Source: Prototheca cutis (Eukaryota; Chlorophyta; Trebouxiophyceae; Chlorellales; Chlorellaceae). Taken from it: a stretch of 64,000 bases of DNA. The notes beneath the pieces were generated by a model, which was given only the letters and a program-made list of their open reading frames with translations, searched no databases and was not told the origin of the DNA. The stretch spans positions 700,275-764,274 of the forward strand of contig BCIH01000012.1 in assembly GCA_002897115.2 (NCBI GenBank), in the 5' to 3' direction. The position numbers were made by a program, and so were the translations under genes. Positions 44,420 through 57,158 of the stretch are shown here, piece by piece; within the stretch, counting starts at the first letter, position 1, and each line of letters starts with the position of its first letter.

Positions 44420-47400
44420 TCATCCGTCCTTGAGCTGGGCCAGCATCTGCCGCAGCAGCGCCTGGACGTTGGGGTCGCCCGCCCGTGCCCGCAGGCTCGT
44501 CTGCATGTCCGCCAGCAGCTTGTCCGTGTCTGAAGCGACGTCTGCAGTCTGATCCTGTGCGGGAGGCGATGACGGCGCCGCCTCCCCTGCATTAGCTTGA
44601 GGTGCCTTGCCTGCCGCATCCGCATCCTGGGGTTGACGTGCCTCCTGGGCACGTACCACTGTACCACTGCCAGCCCCTGGCTGCGTCTCCGGCTGCGACT
44701 CCGGCAGTGCCTTGCGCGGCAGGTGCTCAGCCTGCGGCTCTGCAGCCGGTGGCACAGCAGCTTCGCGTGGGGGCGCTGCGGGCTGGGCAGCAGGGCCCGT
44801 ACCCTGCGCATGCTCGAGCTCGGCACGCTTGGGCGGCGCAGCTGGGCGCCCGCCCTCCCTCGCGACCGTGGCCTCAGACGTCGTCTCCTCGCTGTCGCTG
44901 CTCACGTCGCTGCTCGTCGTAGGGCCCGCTCCTGCTGCCCAGGGGCGGTCGGTTCGCTCGACAAACGACGAGGGCCGTGCCGACGGAACCACAGCTGCGG
45001 GCTGCTGCTCTTCTGCGGCTGCATCCGGCGGCAGCGCGGATGCTGCGACATCAGTCGGCGGGGTGCGGGTTACAGTAGCGTCGGGCGGTGGTGCGGGCGA
45101 CGATGCCGCGGCGGCCGCAGCCGCCACCGCCGCCAGCGCTGCGGGTCCGAGTGACCCCAGGCCCACAGGCGCGGCACCGGGGCCCGAGGCCGCGACTGGG
45201 GCAGGTCCTCCGGCCGGCCTGGTGCTCGGCGCAGCAGAGGCGACAGGCCCAGCACGTCCCGCAGCGGGTGGTGTGACAGCCCCTGCACCACCGCCCATGC
45301 GTGCCTGCTGCTGAGCTGCCGCGAGCGCCGCCAGGTGCGAGGACGCGTTCTCCTGACGCTGCTGCGCAAACCGCGACACCGCCTCCCGCCGCGCGGCGTG
45401 CTGCTGCTCCTGGCTCGCAGGCAACGCAGACAGAGGAGCCGCGGCGGGATTTCCTGCCGTCGGCTGTTCGGGCGCCAACCCACTCCGCTGGCCCGTGCCA
45501 CGCCAGGCCTGCGCTCCGTTGGCCGCCGCCGCCGTCGCAGCAGGAATCCCTCCCCCCCCGCCGGCGGCGGGCACACTGGGGCCTGCACCACCCCCGGCGC
45601 TGGCCGACCCGCGCAGCACTGCGCTGGCTAGCGCGGCCTGCACCAACTTCGCCAGCTGGTGAAGCTGCGTCTGCGCCGCACCCGGCCGGCCGGCTGTCGT
45701 GCCCGGATCAGCCGCGCCGGCCAGCGCCGCGGTGAGACCTCCGGGACCCGCGATGCCCTGCAGCGCACGCAGCGCAGCGGCAATGTCCGCATGCGGATCC
45801 TGCGCCGGCTGCTGCTGTGCTGCAGCGCCGCCGGCCTGCTGCTGGCCCCCCACAGCGGCGGCCTGTGATGCGGCGTGATGCATCGCCCCGACGCCAGGAC
45901 CCGCACCCACGCCGTTGCGGTATGCGGCGTAGCCTCCGGGCACGGCGCCGCCAGCGCCGTAGCCAAAGCCCGCGGGCCCCGCCCCGCCGCCACCACCATG
46001 CATGGCACTGGTCATCTGCTGCTGCTGCTGCTGCTGCTGCATGGCTGCATGCCCCGCAAAAAGCTGTTGCAGGCGCGCGGCCGATTGCGGGCCCAGCGCA
46101 CCGGCGCCTGCGCCACGCAGGCCGCCCGCGCTGTAGCCGGCATAGGCCCCCGGGCCTCCAGGTGCGCCGCCTGCGTACGGACCGCCTGGCCCGGCAGACC
46201 CGTAAGCGCCCGTGGCACCCCCGCCACCGGCTCCTGCGCCGTAGGGCATGCCGGTCACCGAGCCGCCGTACGGCACGCCTGTGCCGGCGCCTGCCGCACC
46301 GTAGCCACCGGCCACCGCACCGCCGCCCGGCCGCGTGGCCGCCTGCTGCTGCGCCAGCATCTGCGCCAGAATCTCCTGCAGGTTGGGCGCGACCCCTCCC
46401 GAGTGCGCGGGCGGCACCGCGGGCATCCCGCCGCGTGCCTCGGCCCCATAGTCCTGTCCGTAAAAAGCGCCACGTGGATTAGCGCCGCCACGTGTGGGGG
46501 CCTCNCCGGCNCCCCCGCCGGTCAGCGCGCTGGCCAGCGCCGTGATGGAACCCGTGGGCAAATTAGCCAGAAGGTTTTCCAGCTGCCGNGGGCCAGTGGA
46601 GCTGATGCGCCCGGCGAGCTGCGACTCGATGATAGCGCGGAGGTCTTGCACAGCCTGCGCACGGCTTTGCGGCTCGACGGAGCCCTGCTGCGCGCGCCCG
46701 ACAGGCGGCGGCGCGCTGCCAGGTCCGGCCGGCTTGCCCATGCCGTACCCCACCGATGCGGCTGCCGCCGCCGCCGGAACCGCCCCGGCGGCCTCCGCGC
46801 GTGGATCGCGCGTCCACAGCCGCTGCAGCGCCTGCGTGTGCTGCGCGATGGTCACGTGACGCATGTACCGCGGCCCACCCAGGCCAGGTACGCCTGAGGG
46901 CACCTTGCCCGGCGCGGCGCCCAGCGCCGCGCCTTCGCCCGGCGCGCCCGTGCTGGCGCTGTTGGCCGTGGACATTTGCGGGGCGCGACCCTGCGCCGCG
47001 GCGCCGCTGCGCCCCCAGCCCCCGCGCGCTGCCGGCGGCGGCCCACCGGGCTCCGGCTCGCTGTCGTCCATGTCGTCAGGATCGTTGTCCTGGTAGCCGT
47101 GGTACGCGTCCAGGTTGCGGTTGGGCTTGCGCGGCCGTTTGCGCGACAGGCCGCCGATGCTGCCGTCGCTGCGGGGGGCCGGCGGTGGCTCAGACTCGCC
47201 ACGTCCCTCCTCCCTCACCGCCGCCGCGCTCTCCGTCACGTTAGCCAGGTCAAACAGTGCCGCGGCAACCTCGTGCTCCTGAGGCGACTCAGCTCCAGTC
47301 CTGTCCTCCTCGGCAGCCGAGCCCCGGCTCTGGTCCATGCCACGAGATTCTGCGTGGGGAGATATGGTGGGCTCGGGAGACCATCGGCACATCGCTCGCA

Positions 47401-47864
47401 ACTCCGGGCACACACATGTGTGCTTGTACATTTGTGGCTGCAAAGGGGTGCAGGAAACCCTGTGAACCAGGCCTGTCCTGCCTCTCACGCGCTGTCTCCG
47501 ATGGTTGCTGCGTATCGTATCGTGCCCGTCCAGCAAGTGGACACAGAGCAACCCATGCCAGGACACCGACGATCTTTCGAGGAACCGAAATGCCATGAAA
47601 ACGCCTGGACGGAAAGCGTCCCTGCTGCCGAGGCGCTCAGCGTCCCAACAACCAGGCCCATCCCACAGCCTAACACCCACCCGTGGTGCCCGCCCGCTCC
47701 GACCCAGCGCTGCGGGAGGCGGAGGCGGGGACGTCATCTCCCTGACCTGATGTGGCGGTGGGAGACTGCGCGACTACCGTGAACTTGTTGGCCGAAGGTT
47801 TCTCTTCCTTGACCATGGCTTCAACTGTCCCCGAGACGGGCAGCGAGTCCTCTGCTGTCGTCAT
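44420..47864 (-). CDS. Large Ala/Gly/Gln-rich protein of unknown function
   Basis: Exon 1 (47864-47747, start MTTAEDSLPV) joins in phase 1 to one long exon (47349-44420), giving 1,015 residues. Only short stretches look ordered: EVAAALFDLANV near the start, a basic SRKRPRKPNRN that could be a nuclear localisation signal, YMRHVTIAQHTQALQRLW, EILAQMLAQQQ, and a C-terminal helix VQALLRQMLAQLKDG. Between them are Gly/Ala/Pro/Gln-rich stretches including a run of about eight Gln near 46019-46040. Composition, the basic stretch and the Gln-rich repeats suggest a nuclear regulatory protein, which is an inference. A few Ns lie around 46505-46590. I recognise no family. Confidence 0.65.
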
Positions 47865-50091
47865 CGCTTCGCCTTCCCCAGCTATTCCATCCGCGCTGCA
47901 TGGTAGCAATGCCCGAATTATGTGATAATCTTGCCCCGGGAGGGGTGCGTGTGAGCACTGCGACTGCCTCGGGGCGTTCCGCCATCAGCCGTGTGGCAAG
48001 TGACACGGGGGCCACGGAAACCAGGGGGTCCCACAGCGTGTCAGCCCCACCGTATCGCACGCTCTCACCCTGCTCCAAAAGAATACACTCCAGAATGTCG
48101 TGCTCAGTCGGATGGATTGTAAGGTCGCGCCTAGAGCGAGCGCTGTTCCTCCACACCTTTCGGTGTCACACACTGCTCCCCCTCCGCTGCGTACTACAGG
48201 AAGCCGGGCTGGGGGGCAACCGGACAGATGAGCGCGGAGCTCACGTAAAAGATCTTCGCACTCAATTATGACGTGAAAATGCTCTCGGCTGGATCTTCCG
48301 GCACGGGGGGCCGCGACATGCCGCTCCAGGACAAGCTCGAGAATCGCTCATTCCAAAACCCCCGGTCGGGGTCATATGAACCTGCGCCCCCTCGGGGTGA
48401 TCCTCACAATACATGTGTCAAAAACACCTAATCCTGGGCATTTCGGCCCCATTTTACTGATGTAAACATTATGATCAGCATGTTAAGGGGCAGTTGGGGA
48501 GTTTCCAAGGCCATTCCACAAATGGCCCAAAGGGCACCGCACGCTCAGGAGCTTCTTGCGCATGGGAGCCAGTCACACTACGGATTTTGGGAGACATCAC
48601 CGCCCCGCTTCCATCCGCATAAGAGAAACATTTGCCTCGAAACATCATGCCAGATTGCAAACCTTGCCGGCCCACGTTAGTGAGCTGGCAGCACGGACAC
48701 GATGCTAGCCCCCCGGCTCTCGGTATGGATGTTTGGACCACGTGCTTCCTTGCTTTCTACCGGACTCCCGGCACACCGGGGTCGACCCGCGTGGCCCGCG
48801 ACCCCTCCAAGGAGGGCTTCTCCGCTTCCGGGCCGCATGGCGCGCAGGTATGCCGCATTGGATCGCCATGTCGGTTGTATGTTCCCGTCATCGCCGATCA
48901 CCTGGGGCGCGGCAGTAACTGGTGGACAGCTTCCTTGCTCGGGGTGCGTGGATCAAAAACCCACGTGCGGCGAGGGGTCGTCCGGGGGATCCATCCAACA
49001 AGCGTCAGGCCCCGTCCGACTCAAGGAGGGCCCCCGGCAATGCCCTTCTGGTGCTATTGTACCATCTCACAGGCCGCAGCTCTACATGCTTGTGTGCACA
49101 ACAGTAGTACAGAAGCACCATCACATTATCATCTTGGCGACGGCTGCTGGGGTTGACTGCATACCCCGTCATCGTGAGATTCAGTGACCGTGCACACGCA
49201 GCGGCAGCGTGCAGTGTGATGTCTCTGGCGTGCACGGCCATTTTACCACGTAGATTGCCGAGTTTCGTTTCTCGCTAACTGCTGCTGGGCTGCAACTCTG
49301 GCTCGGTGAGGAAACTTGACACGGGTCCCACCCGGCTGAAAATTGGCAGCCTGCCTTTGCCCAATGCCATGTCCCAGCATGCATTCCTCTTTTTGAGTCT
49401 GGAGGATCAGTGTGATTTGTGGGCTGCTCGCCTGCAATTCCCAGCAGCCATGCGCGTGGCGGTGATCAGCACTGCACCTTTCTCCAGCTCGGCCAAGTGA
49501 GCACAGTCCTTCCGCAATCGCCAAGGAGCCATAGGGCTTTGCAGTCTCCTGATGGCCAGGGCTGACCTCGCTGATGGCCATCAAATTCGGGGACCAACTT
49601 GCTGGCTCTCAGGAGGATGAGCTGGCTCTCAGGAGGATGAGCATGCTGCATGTTGAGGGTTGCTGGCAGTGGCATGTAGGCCGCCAGACAGAGCGCCCAC
49701 AGACCGTATTGTGCCTCCCTGAGGGCTTGGAGCAAGATTTATGGACATTGGGCTCTCAGCCAGCGCCGTATGGAGCGTTTGGGTGGGGCTGGGTTCCCAC
49801 CCGCCGAGCTGCCCCCGATCCGTCAGTGCCCACTCTCTGGCTGGGTCCCAACAACGGGTTGTGGCCATCTCACATGCTTTATTTTATGGGTGAGGTTTTG
49901 GCGCACATGAACGCCGTCGACTACTACGTTGATGCTCTCACCTGCGGCGGAGTTCCGCAACGTGTGTCTCCAGCACACGCGACCGGATCCCACTTTGTGA
50001 TCGGAAGTCGGTACAAGACGGGGCCCAGGCCGAGGCTCTCCGGGCCCACACTGTTGCCCATACGCGCCACGGCAATGAGGAAGGCCCGACA
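47865..50091. other. 2.2-kb intergenic region between divergent genes
   Basis: This is the longest stretch without a recognised gene. It must hold the promoters of the large unknown gene and COG2. It contains a perfect 20-bp tandem duplication at 49601-49640. Several open frames of 60-175 codons exist, but none has a recognisable motif or matching splice phases. Confidence 0.5.
49601..49640. repeat. Perfect 20-bp tandem duplication
   Basis: GCTGGCTCTCAGGAGGATGA is present twice in direct succession. Confidence 0.95.
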
Positions 50092-53000
50092 ATGGTGACA
50101 GCTCATACAGAGACCCGGGCAGGCAACCTGCCGGCCTGGTTCAAGCCCGAGGAGTTTGCCGATCCCGACTTCGACGCCGCAGCTTACGTGGCCAACCTGC
50201 AGGGCTATGTGAGTGATTCACATAGTACGATGATCAGTATGGATATGAATATCCCGGATCAGGGCCGCGTACGTGTTCCCCTGGGGTTAGCAGGGATTGG
50301 TGTTGATGGTGCGTGCCATGCTCAACGCCGGGGCCACCGCACGCCCACGCCCAAGGCCTATTGCGGACCTGGCCGCCCTCCCCACCAGGTGCCCCTGCCT
50401 GTGCTGGAGCAAGAGCTCCAGGCTCACCTGGATGCTCTGCACAATGACATGATCGAGGTGATTAACAAGGACTACGACGGCTTTGTCCGCCTGGCCACGA
50501 GGCTCAACGGCCTTCCCGGCACGCTCAAGCGCATCCGGGCACCGCTGACGGCGGTCCAGGTGTGAGCGGACGATAGAGGTCGTTGATGCATGCCTCTGTG
50601 TGTGTGCTGCCGGATGGCTGGCGCTTCTGTGTAGTTGTGCCCCACGACACAAATCGGCGGTTGAACCCTGAGCGGACAGCACCATGCTCATCTCCGACAT
50701 CCCTACCACAGGAGGCCGCGGCAGCTGCCCGCGCCGACGCACGGGGCGAGGCGGCAGCGCTCGCGGAGCGGCTCGCCGCGCGCGAGGCGGTGGCAGCCTC
50801 GCGTTCCGCGCTGGAACTGGCGCAGGAGCTGGCGGCCGCGCTGGCGCGCGTGGACGGGCTGCTGGCGGAGCTGGGTCACTCGATGGCATTTACCGGCGCG
50901 GCCACGCCGGCACCTGAGGCCGTGGACGCCGAGTGTGCCGCCCTCAATCGCGTGACGGCCGAGGTGGTGCGCCTGCAGCATTATGCCACCAGGGGCAAGG
51001 TGTGCATTTGTGAGAGTGGGGGTGTTGATGGGGGGAAGGGGATTGGTGGGCGCCTGTGTCGTTGTCTGACTCACGCGAGTCCTACCCTAACCATGGCATG
51101 GCCACTGCGCCCACGCCCACCCGCAGGACATGGCGCTGGTGCAAGGCCTGGCGCCACGGGTCGCCGCAGCGGCCGACCAGCTTCAGGCGTGGCGTAGGGC
51201 TGGCTTGATGGGTCTGGGACTTTTTTTGTCTTTCTTAGCATGCCTGTGTGTGTGGACTGTGTGTCACCCTGCAAACTGCTTGGAGTCACCGGGATGGTTC
51301 CATGGATGGTGCTGGGCACTATGGGGCAGCACTTGTGTTCACCTCCAGCTGGTTTCCATCATCCAACCCCTAAACCCCAAACCGCAACCTCCGGCAGGAT
51401 CGGCTGGACCTGGCGCTGGCTGCGGCCATCCTGCAGCAGCTGCCCGCAGCGCTGGGCGCGTGCCTGAATGCGTATGCATCCATCGGTCGCCCCGGCGCGG
51501 CAGTAGCTGTCGTGCAGCGGGTGCTGACGGCGCCCGCGGTGGAAGCCGCCGCGGTGCGTGCCGGCGCGGGGGAGGGCGCGCTTCCCGCTTTCTTCGACGC
51601 CCTTGGTGAGGGCATGCGCGCCGAGCTGGGTCCGTTCCTGAGCCACGCGCTGTCGCCTTTGACTGGGGGGCGCGACTTTGACTTTCTCGGCGCGGGCGTG
51701 CTGGCAGGCGTGCGCGCCGCGGTCGCCGCTCGGTACGCCGCCGACCTCCGACCCACCTCGCATGCCGCGTTTCGGGCCGGTCATGCCGCCGGCTTGCGGT
51801 TCGTCAGGGCGCTGGAAGACTATGCCGCCTCGGCCGACCAGATCCGAGTGCTGCGGGCCGGCGAGGCTCACGCCGCGTTTGCCAGGCTCTGGAACCTCCC
51901 TGCTGCCTATTCGTTGGCATTCCAGGTGAGTACGATGGGCGGGTGGGTGTATGTGTCGGGAGTGGACGGGTTCAAGCACACCGCCGACAGTGTCCATTCC
52001 CATGCATCGGTCCAACATTCCCACCCACAATCCGACACATGCACCAAGGACATTGCTGGGGCGCTGGAGCGGGAGCTCGGGGAGAGCACGCTGGCGGCGA
52101 CAGCGCTGGTGGCACCGGGGTCTCCCCAGTTCCATCTGGCCGCCACGGCAGCAGCCTGGCAGGCGCTGTCCCGCACCGTCTCGCCCGACGTGTTCATGCC
52201 GTGCCTGGGTGAGCGCCTGTTCCGCCTGGGGCTCATGGTCCTGGCGCGGTATGCCAGCTGGGTGCGCGAGGCGGCTGTGAGCGGTGGGGCGGGGCCTGCG
52301 GGGACGACCGAGCCAGCGGAGCCCGTGGGTGCTGCGGTCAGGAGTGCCGGAGGCACCACCTCACCCTCGGCCAAGGACGCTTCGTTTGCGGCAGCTGTGC
52401 CCACGCAGGAGCAGCTCGTGGCACTGCTCTCCGATGCTGCGCTGCTTGGCTCTGTGACCTGCAACGACTGGGCACCGTCGTTTGCTGCCACGCTGAGTGG
52501 CGGCGATGGAAATGGCGGCGCAACCCAGCACCGCAGTGGCGACATAGACAGCGCCGCCGCATCCAGTGCAATAAAAACAGCCGCAGCAAGGGGGGCTGCG
52601 GCTGCTGCGGCGACGCTGCATGCGGCTGCCGAGCCCGTGCGGCAAGAACTGGCCAACGCGCTGGGTCGCGCGTGCTGCGAGGCTCTTGGCCAGCTGCGCG
52701 GCGTGGTGTCCACGTTTCGCATGGCCAACCGCCGCGCGCCGACGGTGGCGTCGCCCTACGCGATTGCGCTGCTGGCGCCTGTGCGAGGGTTTGACAGCGG
52801 CGCGGCGCGCGCGGGGCTCCCAGGGGCCGAGGTGGCGGCCGTCGCGGCCCGCGCCGCGGGGATTGTCGCGGCCGCCTACGCCGACCTGGCAGCCGAAGCC
52901 CTCGAGTCGGTGCAGCGCACGGAGAGCTCGCTGCGACGCTTGAAATCACGCCAGCGCATGGCTACCTCTGGGGTTGGTGCTGCAGGTGCGTGGGTGCTTG

Positions 53001-53511
53001 TGCCTGTGCGCCCGCGTGCATGGCGCGCACGGTGGTCCAGTTGAATCCAGGAGTGCATCCGTCGTGTAACCGCAAGGTCGACATCCATCCCCATTTCATT
53101 CCTCCGCAGGTGCGGGCGCGGCACCGGCGCCAGATACCAACGCACTCATCGCGCAGCAGCTGACCCTGGACCTCGAGGTGCGCCGGTATGGGGGTGTCGG
53201 GGGTCCTGGGCGGAGCCGGGATCAGGAAGTCGTGGTTGTTGTCACGGGGCTCGTACGTATCCGCCGCTTGTTCACAGTCACCCTATGGAGCCCGCTGTGG
53301 TCCCTCGGCCCGCGCCAGCCCAGCATTTCCCGGGGCCCCACCCAGCCGTGTCACCCACCGAGCTCACCCAAACCCCTCACCCACACAAACAACCGACCTG
53401 CAGACCTTTGTGAAGCAGGCCGCGGCTCTGGGCCTGAATGCAGAGGAGATGGAAGGTGTGCAGAGACTGCGCGCGACGATCGCGGCGTTTGTGGAGGAAA
53501 AGGAAGGCTGA
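50092..53511 (+). CDS. COG2: Conserved oligomeric Golgi complex subunit 2
   Basis: Lobe A subunit of the COG tethering complex on Golgi membranes, needed for retrograde vesicle traffic. Exons 50092-50208, 50389-50559, 50712-50999, 51127-51186, 51398-51925, 52049-52985, 53110-53177 and 53404-53511 give 758 residues (human 738). The N-terminus LPAWFKPEEFADPDFDAAAYV and MIEVINKDYDGFVRLATRLNG match the family's first helices. A coiled coil follows (AARADARGEAAALAERL). Later marks are HAAFARLWNLPAAYSLAFQ, VFMPCLGERLFRLGLMVLARYASWV and the end TFVKQAAALGLNAEEMEGVQRLRATIAAFVEEKE. Exon 4 has no GT donor that keeps the frame; CAG|GCGTGG works and implies a GC-AG intron. Intron 5 (51926-52048) is 123 bp, in frame and without a stop. 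Confidence 0.92.
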
Positions 53512-53963
53512 GCCGGGGGGGGTGCTTGCCGAGGATAGGGTGGACATCGTAGCTCGGTGACCTAGCCATGCACGGAAACATGCAATGCCTGTTGCATGCC
53601 TGCAGTTGGACTATCACAAAACGGACGTGGCTGGTGGCCCGTCACGAAATCGCATTTCATTGGTCCAAAGACAGAGCAATTGCAATGGCCATTTCATGGT
53701 CACCCATGATTAATTTCCGACGTGGACCCACCCAGACGAACCGCGACATGACTGTTATTACGGAGTCCGCCCGTTGTCCTGCCGGCGCCACAGATACACG
53801 GAATATTTTTCGGGGTGCGCTGGGGCCACATCTCGCGTGTGATCGATGAGGCGGTAAGCGCGCGGCAGCCGAGAGACAGGAGCGCACCTCGGTTCCAGGG
53901 CGAGCAGGGTGTCGAGTCTCCCCGCCTTAGGTGGCCGCGGCCACGGCCAGCACGGGCGTCGCC
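53512..53963. other. Intergenic region upstream of homoserine dehydrogenase
   Basis: 452 bp. A sequence CCGCCTTAG just before 53931 resembles a splice acceptor, and the frame is open from there into the gene. An upstream exon, perhaps a transit peptide, could therefore lie in this interval. Confidence 0.45.
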
Positions 53964-55111
53964 ATGCAGCGGCGGGCCTTATCTGAACTGACCCTGGCAG
54001 TGGGGTTGGTGGGTCCAGGGGTTGTAGGCAAGGCATTACTGGAGCACTTGCGCGCGGCGGTGAGCCTGGGGTGCCGGGGATATGGGGTCCGAGGGTGCCG
54101 GGTTTATGATGGGGTGGGGGCTTGCCCTGGCGCGGCATGCCTACCGCGCCCACGCCGGACTCTACCTTGCACGGCCTCCTTGCATCATGAAATGGCCCCC
54201 TGACTCTTCACCGCACAGATCCCCAAGCTCAAGCGCGAGGGTATCACACTGGAGGTGCGCAGCATCCTCAACTCGTACCAGATGCTGCTGGCCAAGAACT
54301 CTGGGTCGCTGGATTTGACCCGGTGGGAGGATGACTTTCTAGCAGAGGTGAGAAGGGTTGCATAGGTGGGTGGGTGGGTGGGTCGGGGGTGGGAGGCGCT
54401 GCAACGGGGCGGCTGCTCCCCACAGGCTTGCCTGGTCCGGGCACCCGCCGTGTGCGGGGTGTGACCCGGCCTTACACATGGGATGCCCAGTCTCCAATGC
54501 CTCACTCCGATCCCTGACCATGCCAATCTTGGAAATTTGACAAACCGACCCCCCTCCCCACCCCCACCCTCAAAAAACAACAAAAGGGGTCGGACGCGAG
54601 TCTGGGCGTTTTGACAGAGCACCTCAAGGCATCAGACACGCCGCACCGCCTGATCGTGGACTGCACACCGTCATCAATCGTCCCGCGATTTTACCCTCGC
54701 TGGATGGAGCAGGGTGTGCACGTGGTGACGCCGAACAAGCGACTAAATTCAGGCCCGCTCCCCGCATGGCGGGCGGTCAAGGCGCTGCAGGCCCAGGGCG
54801 CAGCGCACTACATGTACGAGGGCACCGTCGGCGCGGGGCTGCCCGTCATCTCCACACTCAAGACGCTGCTGGACACGGGGGATGAGGTGGCACGGATCGA
54901 GGGGGTGCTGTCGGGCACGCTGTCCTACATCTTCAACAGCTTGAAGCCGGGCGACAAGTTCAGTGAGGTCGTGTGGGGAGCCAAGCGCCGGGGGTACACT
55001 GAACCCGACGCACGGGAAGACCTGGTCGGTGCGTATCCGAGAGTTTATTCATTTGTTTCTGGGTTGTTGGTTTGCATTTGTCTGCGTTTGTTTATGTACT
55101 CTCTTTTTTTT

Positions 55112-55154
<43 letters not shown>

Positions 55155-55698
55155 GTGTACAGATACGTGGCTGGATAACGGCATACAAACGAGTATGCGT
55201 CGCTAACCCCAACGACCCCCCAGCCGACCACGCACCCCACTACGACACCAAGCAGGCATGGACGTGACACGGAAGATTGTGACGCTGGCGCGCGAGTGCG
55301 GCACGAACCTGGAGATGGTCGACGTGGTGGCCGAGAGCCTGATCCCCGAAGCCCTGGCGGACCTGACTTCGGAGCGCGAGTTTATGCGCGAACTCGTGCA
55401 GTTCGATGACTACTGGGACCGCCAGGTCCGAGAAGCCGAGGCCGCGGGGGAGGTGCTGCGGTACGTGGGGTCTTACGACGGTGAGACGGGGCTGTGTCAG
55501 GTGGGCCCGCGGCGCCTGCCCAAGAGCCACCCCTTTGCAAGTCTCAAGGGGACAGAGTGCATCGTGTCCTTCACCACCGCGCGGTATGCAAACCCGCCGC
55601 TCATAGTGCGCGGGCCGGGCGCGGGGCCAGCGATGACCGCCGCGGGCGTTTTCGGCGACATTGTCACGTTGGCGCGATACCTGGGTGCGCACTCATAG
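53964..55698 (+). CDS. Homoserine dehydrogenase (monofunctional)
   Basis: Reduces aspartate semialdehyde to homoserine with NAD(P)H on the route to threonine, methionine and isoleucine. Exons 53964-54059, 54219-54347, 54587-55028 and 55256-55698 join in phase to 369 residues. The nucleotide-binding loop is GLVGPGVVGKALLEHL. It continues IVDCTPSS, GVHVVTPNKR, the catalytic region YEGTVGAGLPVISTLKTLL, EGVLSGTLSYIFN and the signature GYTEPDAREDLVGMDVTRK, then LIVRGPGAGPAMTAAGVFGDIV. There is no aspartate kinase domain, so this is the monofunctional type, unlike the fused plant enzyme. No plastid transit peptide follows the chosen ATG; an upstream exon is possible. Intron 3 contains a T-run and a G-run. 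Confidence 0.92.
55105..55151 (+). repeat. T-run followed by G-run in homoserine dehydrogenase intron 3
   Basis: About 16 T are followed by about 31 G on the coding strand, roughly 80 bases after the donor. Similar composite tracts occur in other introns of the window. Confidence 0.95.
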
Positions 55699-56009
55699 CT
55701 ATGTATGTCAAGGACTGATTTTGACCATATCATCATCAGAGTGATGTGTTTAGGGGGTTGCAGATGCACATGCACGTGCAGGTGCACGTGAATGGCTGTG
55801 GCTGTCGCAGGGCATTCTACGCTCGCACGGGCAAGAAGAGTACAGAATGAAAGGGTCAGAGCAATGTGAACACGAAGTTTTGCCTGTGCAAGTTTCTCCG
55901 CCCATGGCCGGGAAGCTTCATTGTGCGATGTTGTGAATGCCACCGATGGGTACCACAGAGTCGCGGCCTCTTTCAGACCTTGCGTTCCGGGCCCAAGTCA
56001 TCAACTGCA
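55699..56009. other. Intergenic region between convergent genes
   Basis: 311 bp between the homoserine dehydrogenase and ABCF stops. A short direct GCACATGCACGTGCAGGTGCACGTG-like stretch (about 55763-55790) is the only notable structure. Confidence 0.5.
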
Positions 56010-57087
56010 TCAGTTCCAGCGCTTGAGGTTCTTGTTGACTTTCTTGCCACTGACACCGGCGACGACGCCCTGGTTGAAGCGCTGACCCTTGGCCTTCTTG
56101 TCCAGCATCTGCAACTCGGTATGAGCCCTAGGTGGGTGGTCAACAAGGGTTTGATGCATGACCAAGGCAAATACAATGCTGCGCTCTTACAACCCCCCCC
56201 CCCCAAAAAAAAATAAAAAAAATAAAAAAAATAAAAATAAAATAGAACTCTGCGCGCCTTTTCGGCCTTGCTCTTCTTGGATTTGGCCTTAACTTGGGCA
56301 CGCTCGGCTTCTTGCCGGCGGTCGTCCTTGGCTTGCATCACGACGCGCTCGTCCTCGCTGCGCGACAGGAACGTCTCGTAGTCGCCGCCGTAGTCCACCA
56401 CGCGGCCGTCCGTGATGCCCACCACGCGAGTCGCGACGCGCCTGAGGAAATAGCGGTCATGTGACGCAATCAGCGCGCTGCCTTCAAAGCACTGCAGCGC
56501 CTCCTCCAGCGTCTCCTTGGAGGGGATGTCCAGGTGGTTGGTTGGTTCATCCAGCACCAGGAGGCTGCCCTTGGTGAGCATAAACTTGGCGAGGGCCAGC
56601 CGCGCCTTTTCGCCGCCGCTGAGCCAGCCCACTTTCTTGTCCACTGCAGTGCCAGAGAACATCATGCGGCCCAGCAGCGCCTTGACCTCATCCAGCCGCG
56701 TCCCCGGTGCCGCCCTGTGTGGTTGGATAGTGCCGGTAGCGATAGGCAGGTGGTGAGAGAAGTGTGCCCCTCAGGGCCCTGGCAAACGGCCCCACACACA
56801 GCAGTAACGTCAGCAGCCAAAGTGGCCAACCCCCCCTTTTCTCCCGACCCAATTGTCATCCCGGCCGAAAAAACCCCACATATCACACGTGCCTGCAGAC
56901 AGTTTCGAGCACTGTGAGCTCGGGTTCCATGGCCTCGGCCTGGTTTTGTTCAAAGTAGTTGGGCACGATGCCATGCTGCCCCAGGGCCACCGCACCCTTG
57001 GCCGGCTGCTCCAGCCCCAGCACCAACCGCAGAAGCGTCGACTTGCCAGCCCCTGAGAAAAGAGGATTGATTTTGTGTGTGTGTGTG

Positions 57088-57158
<71 letters not shown>

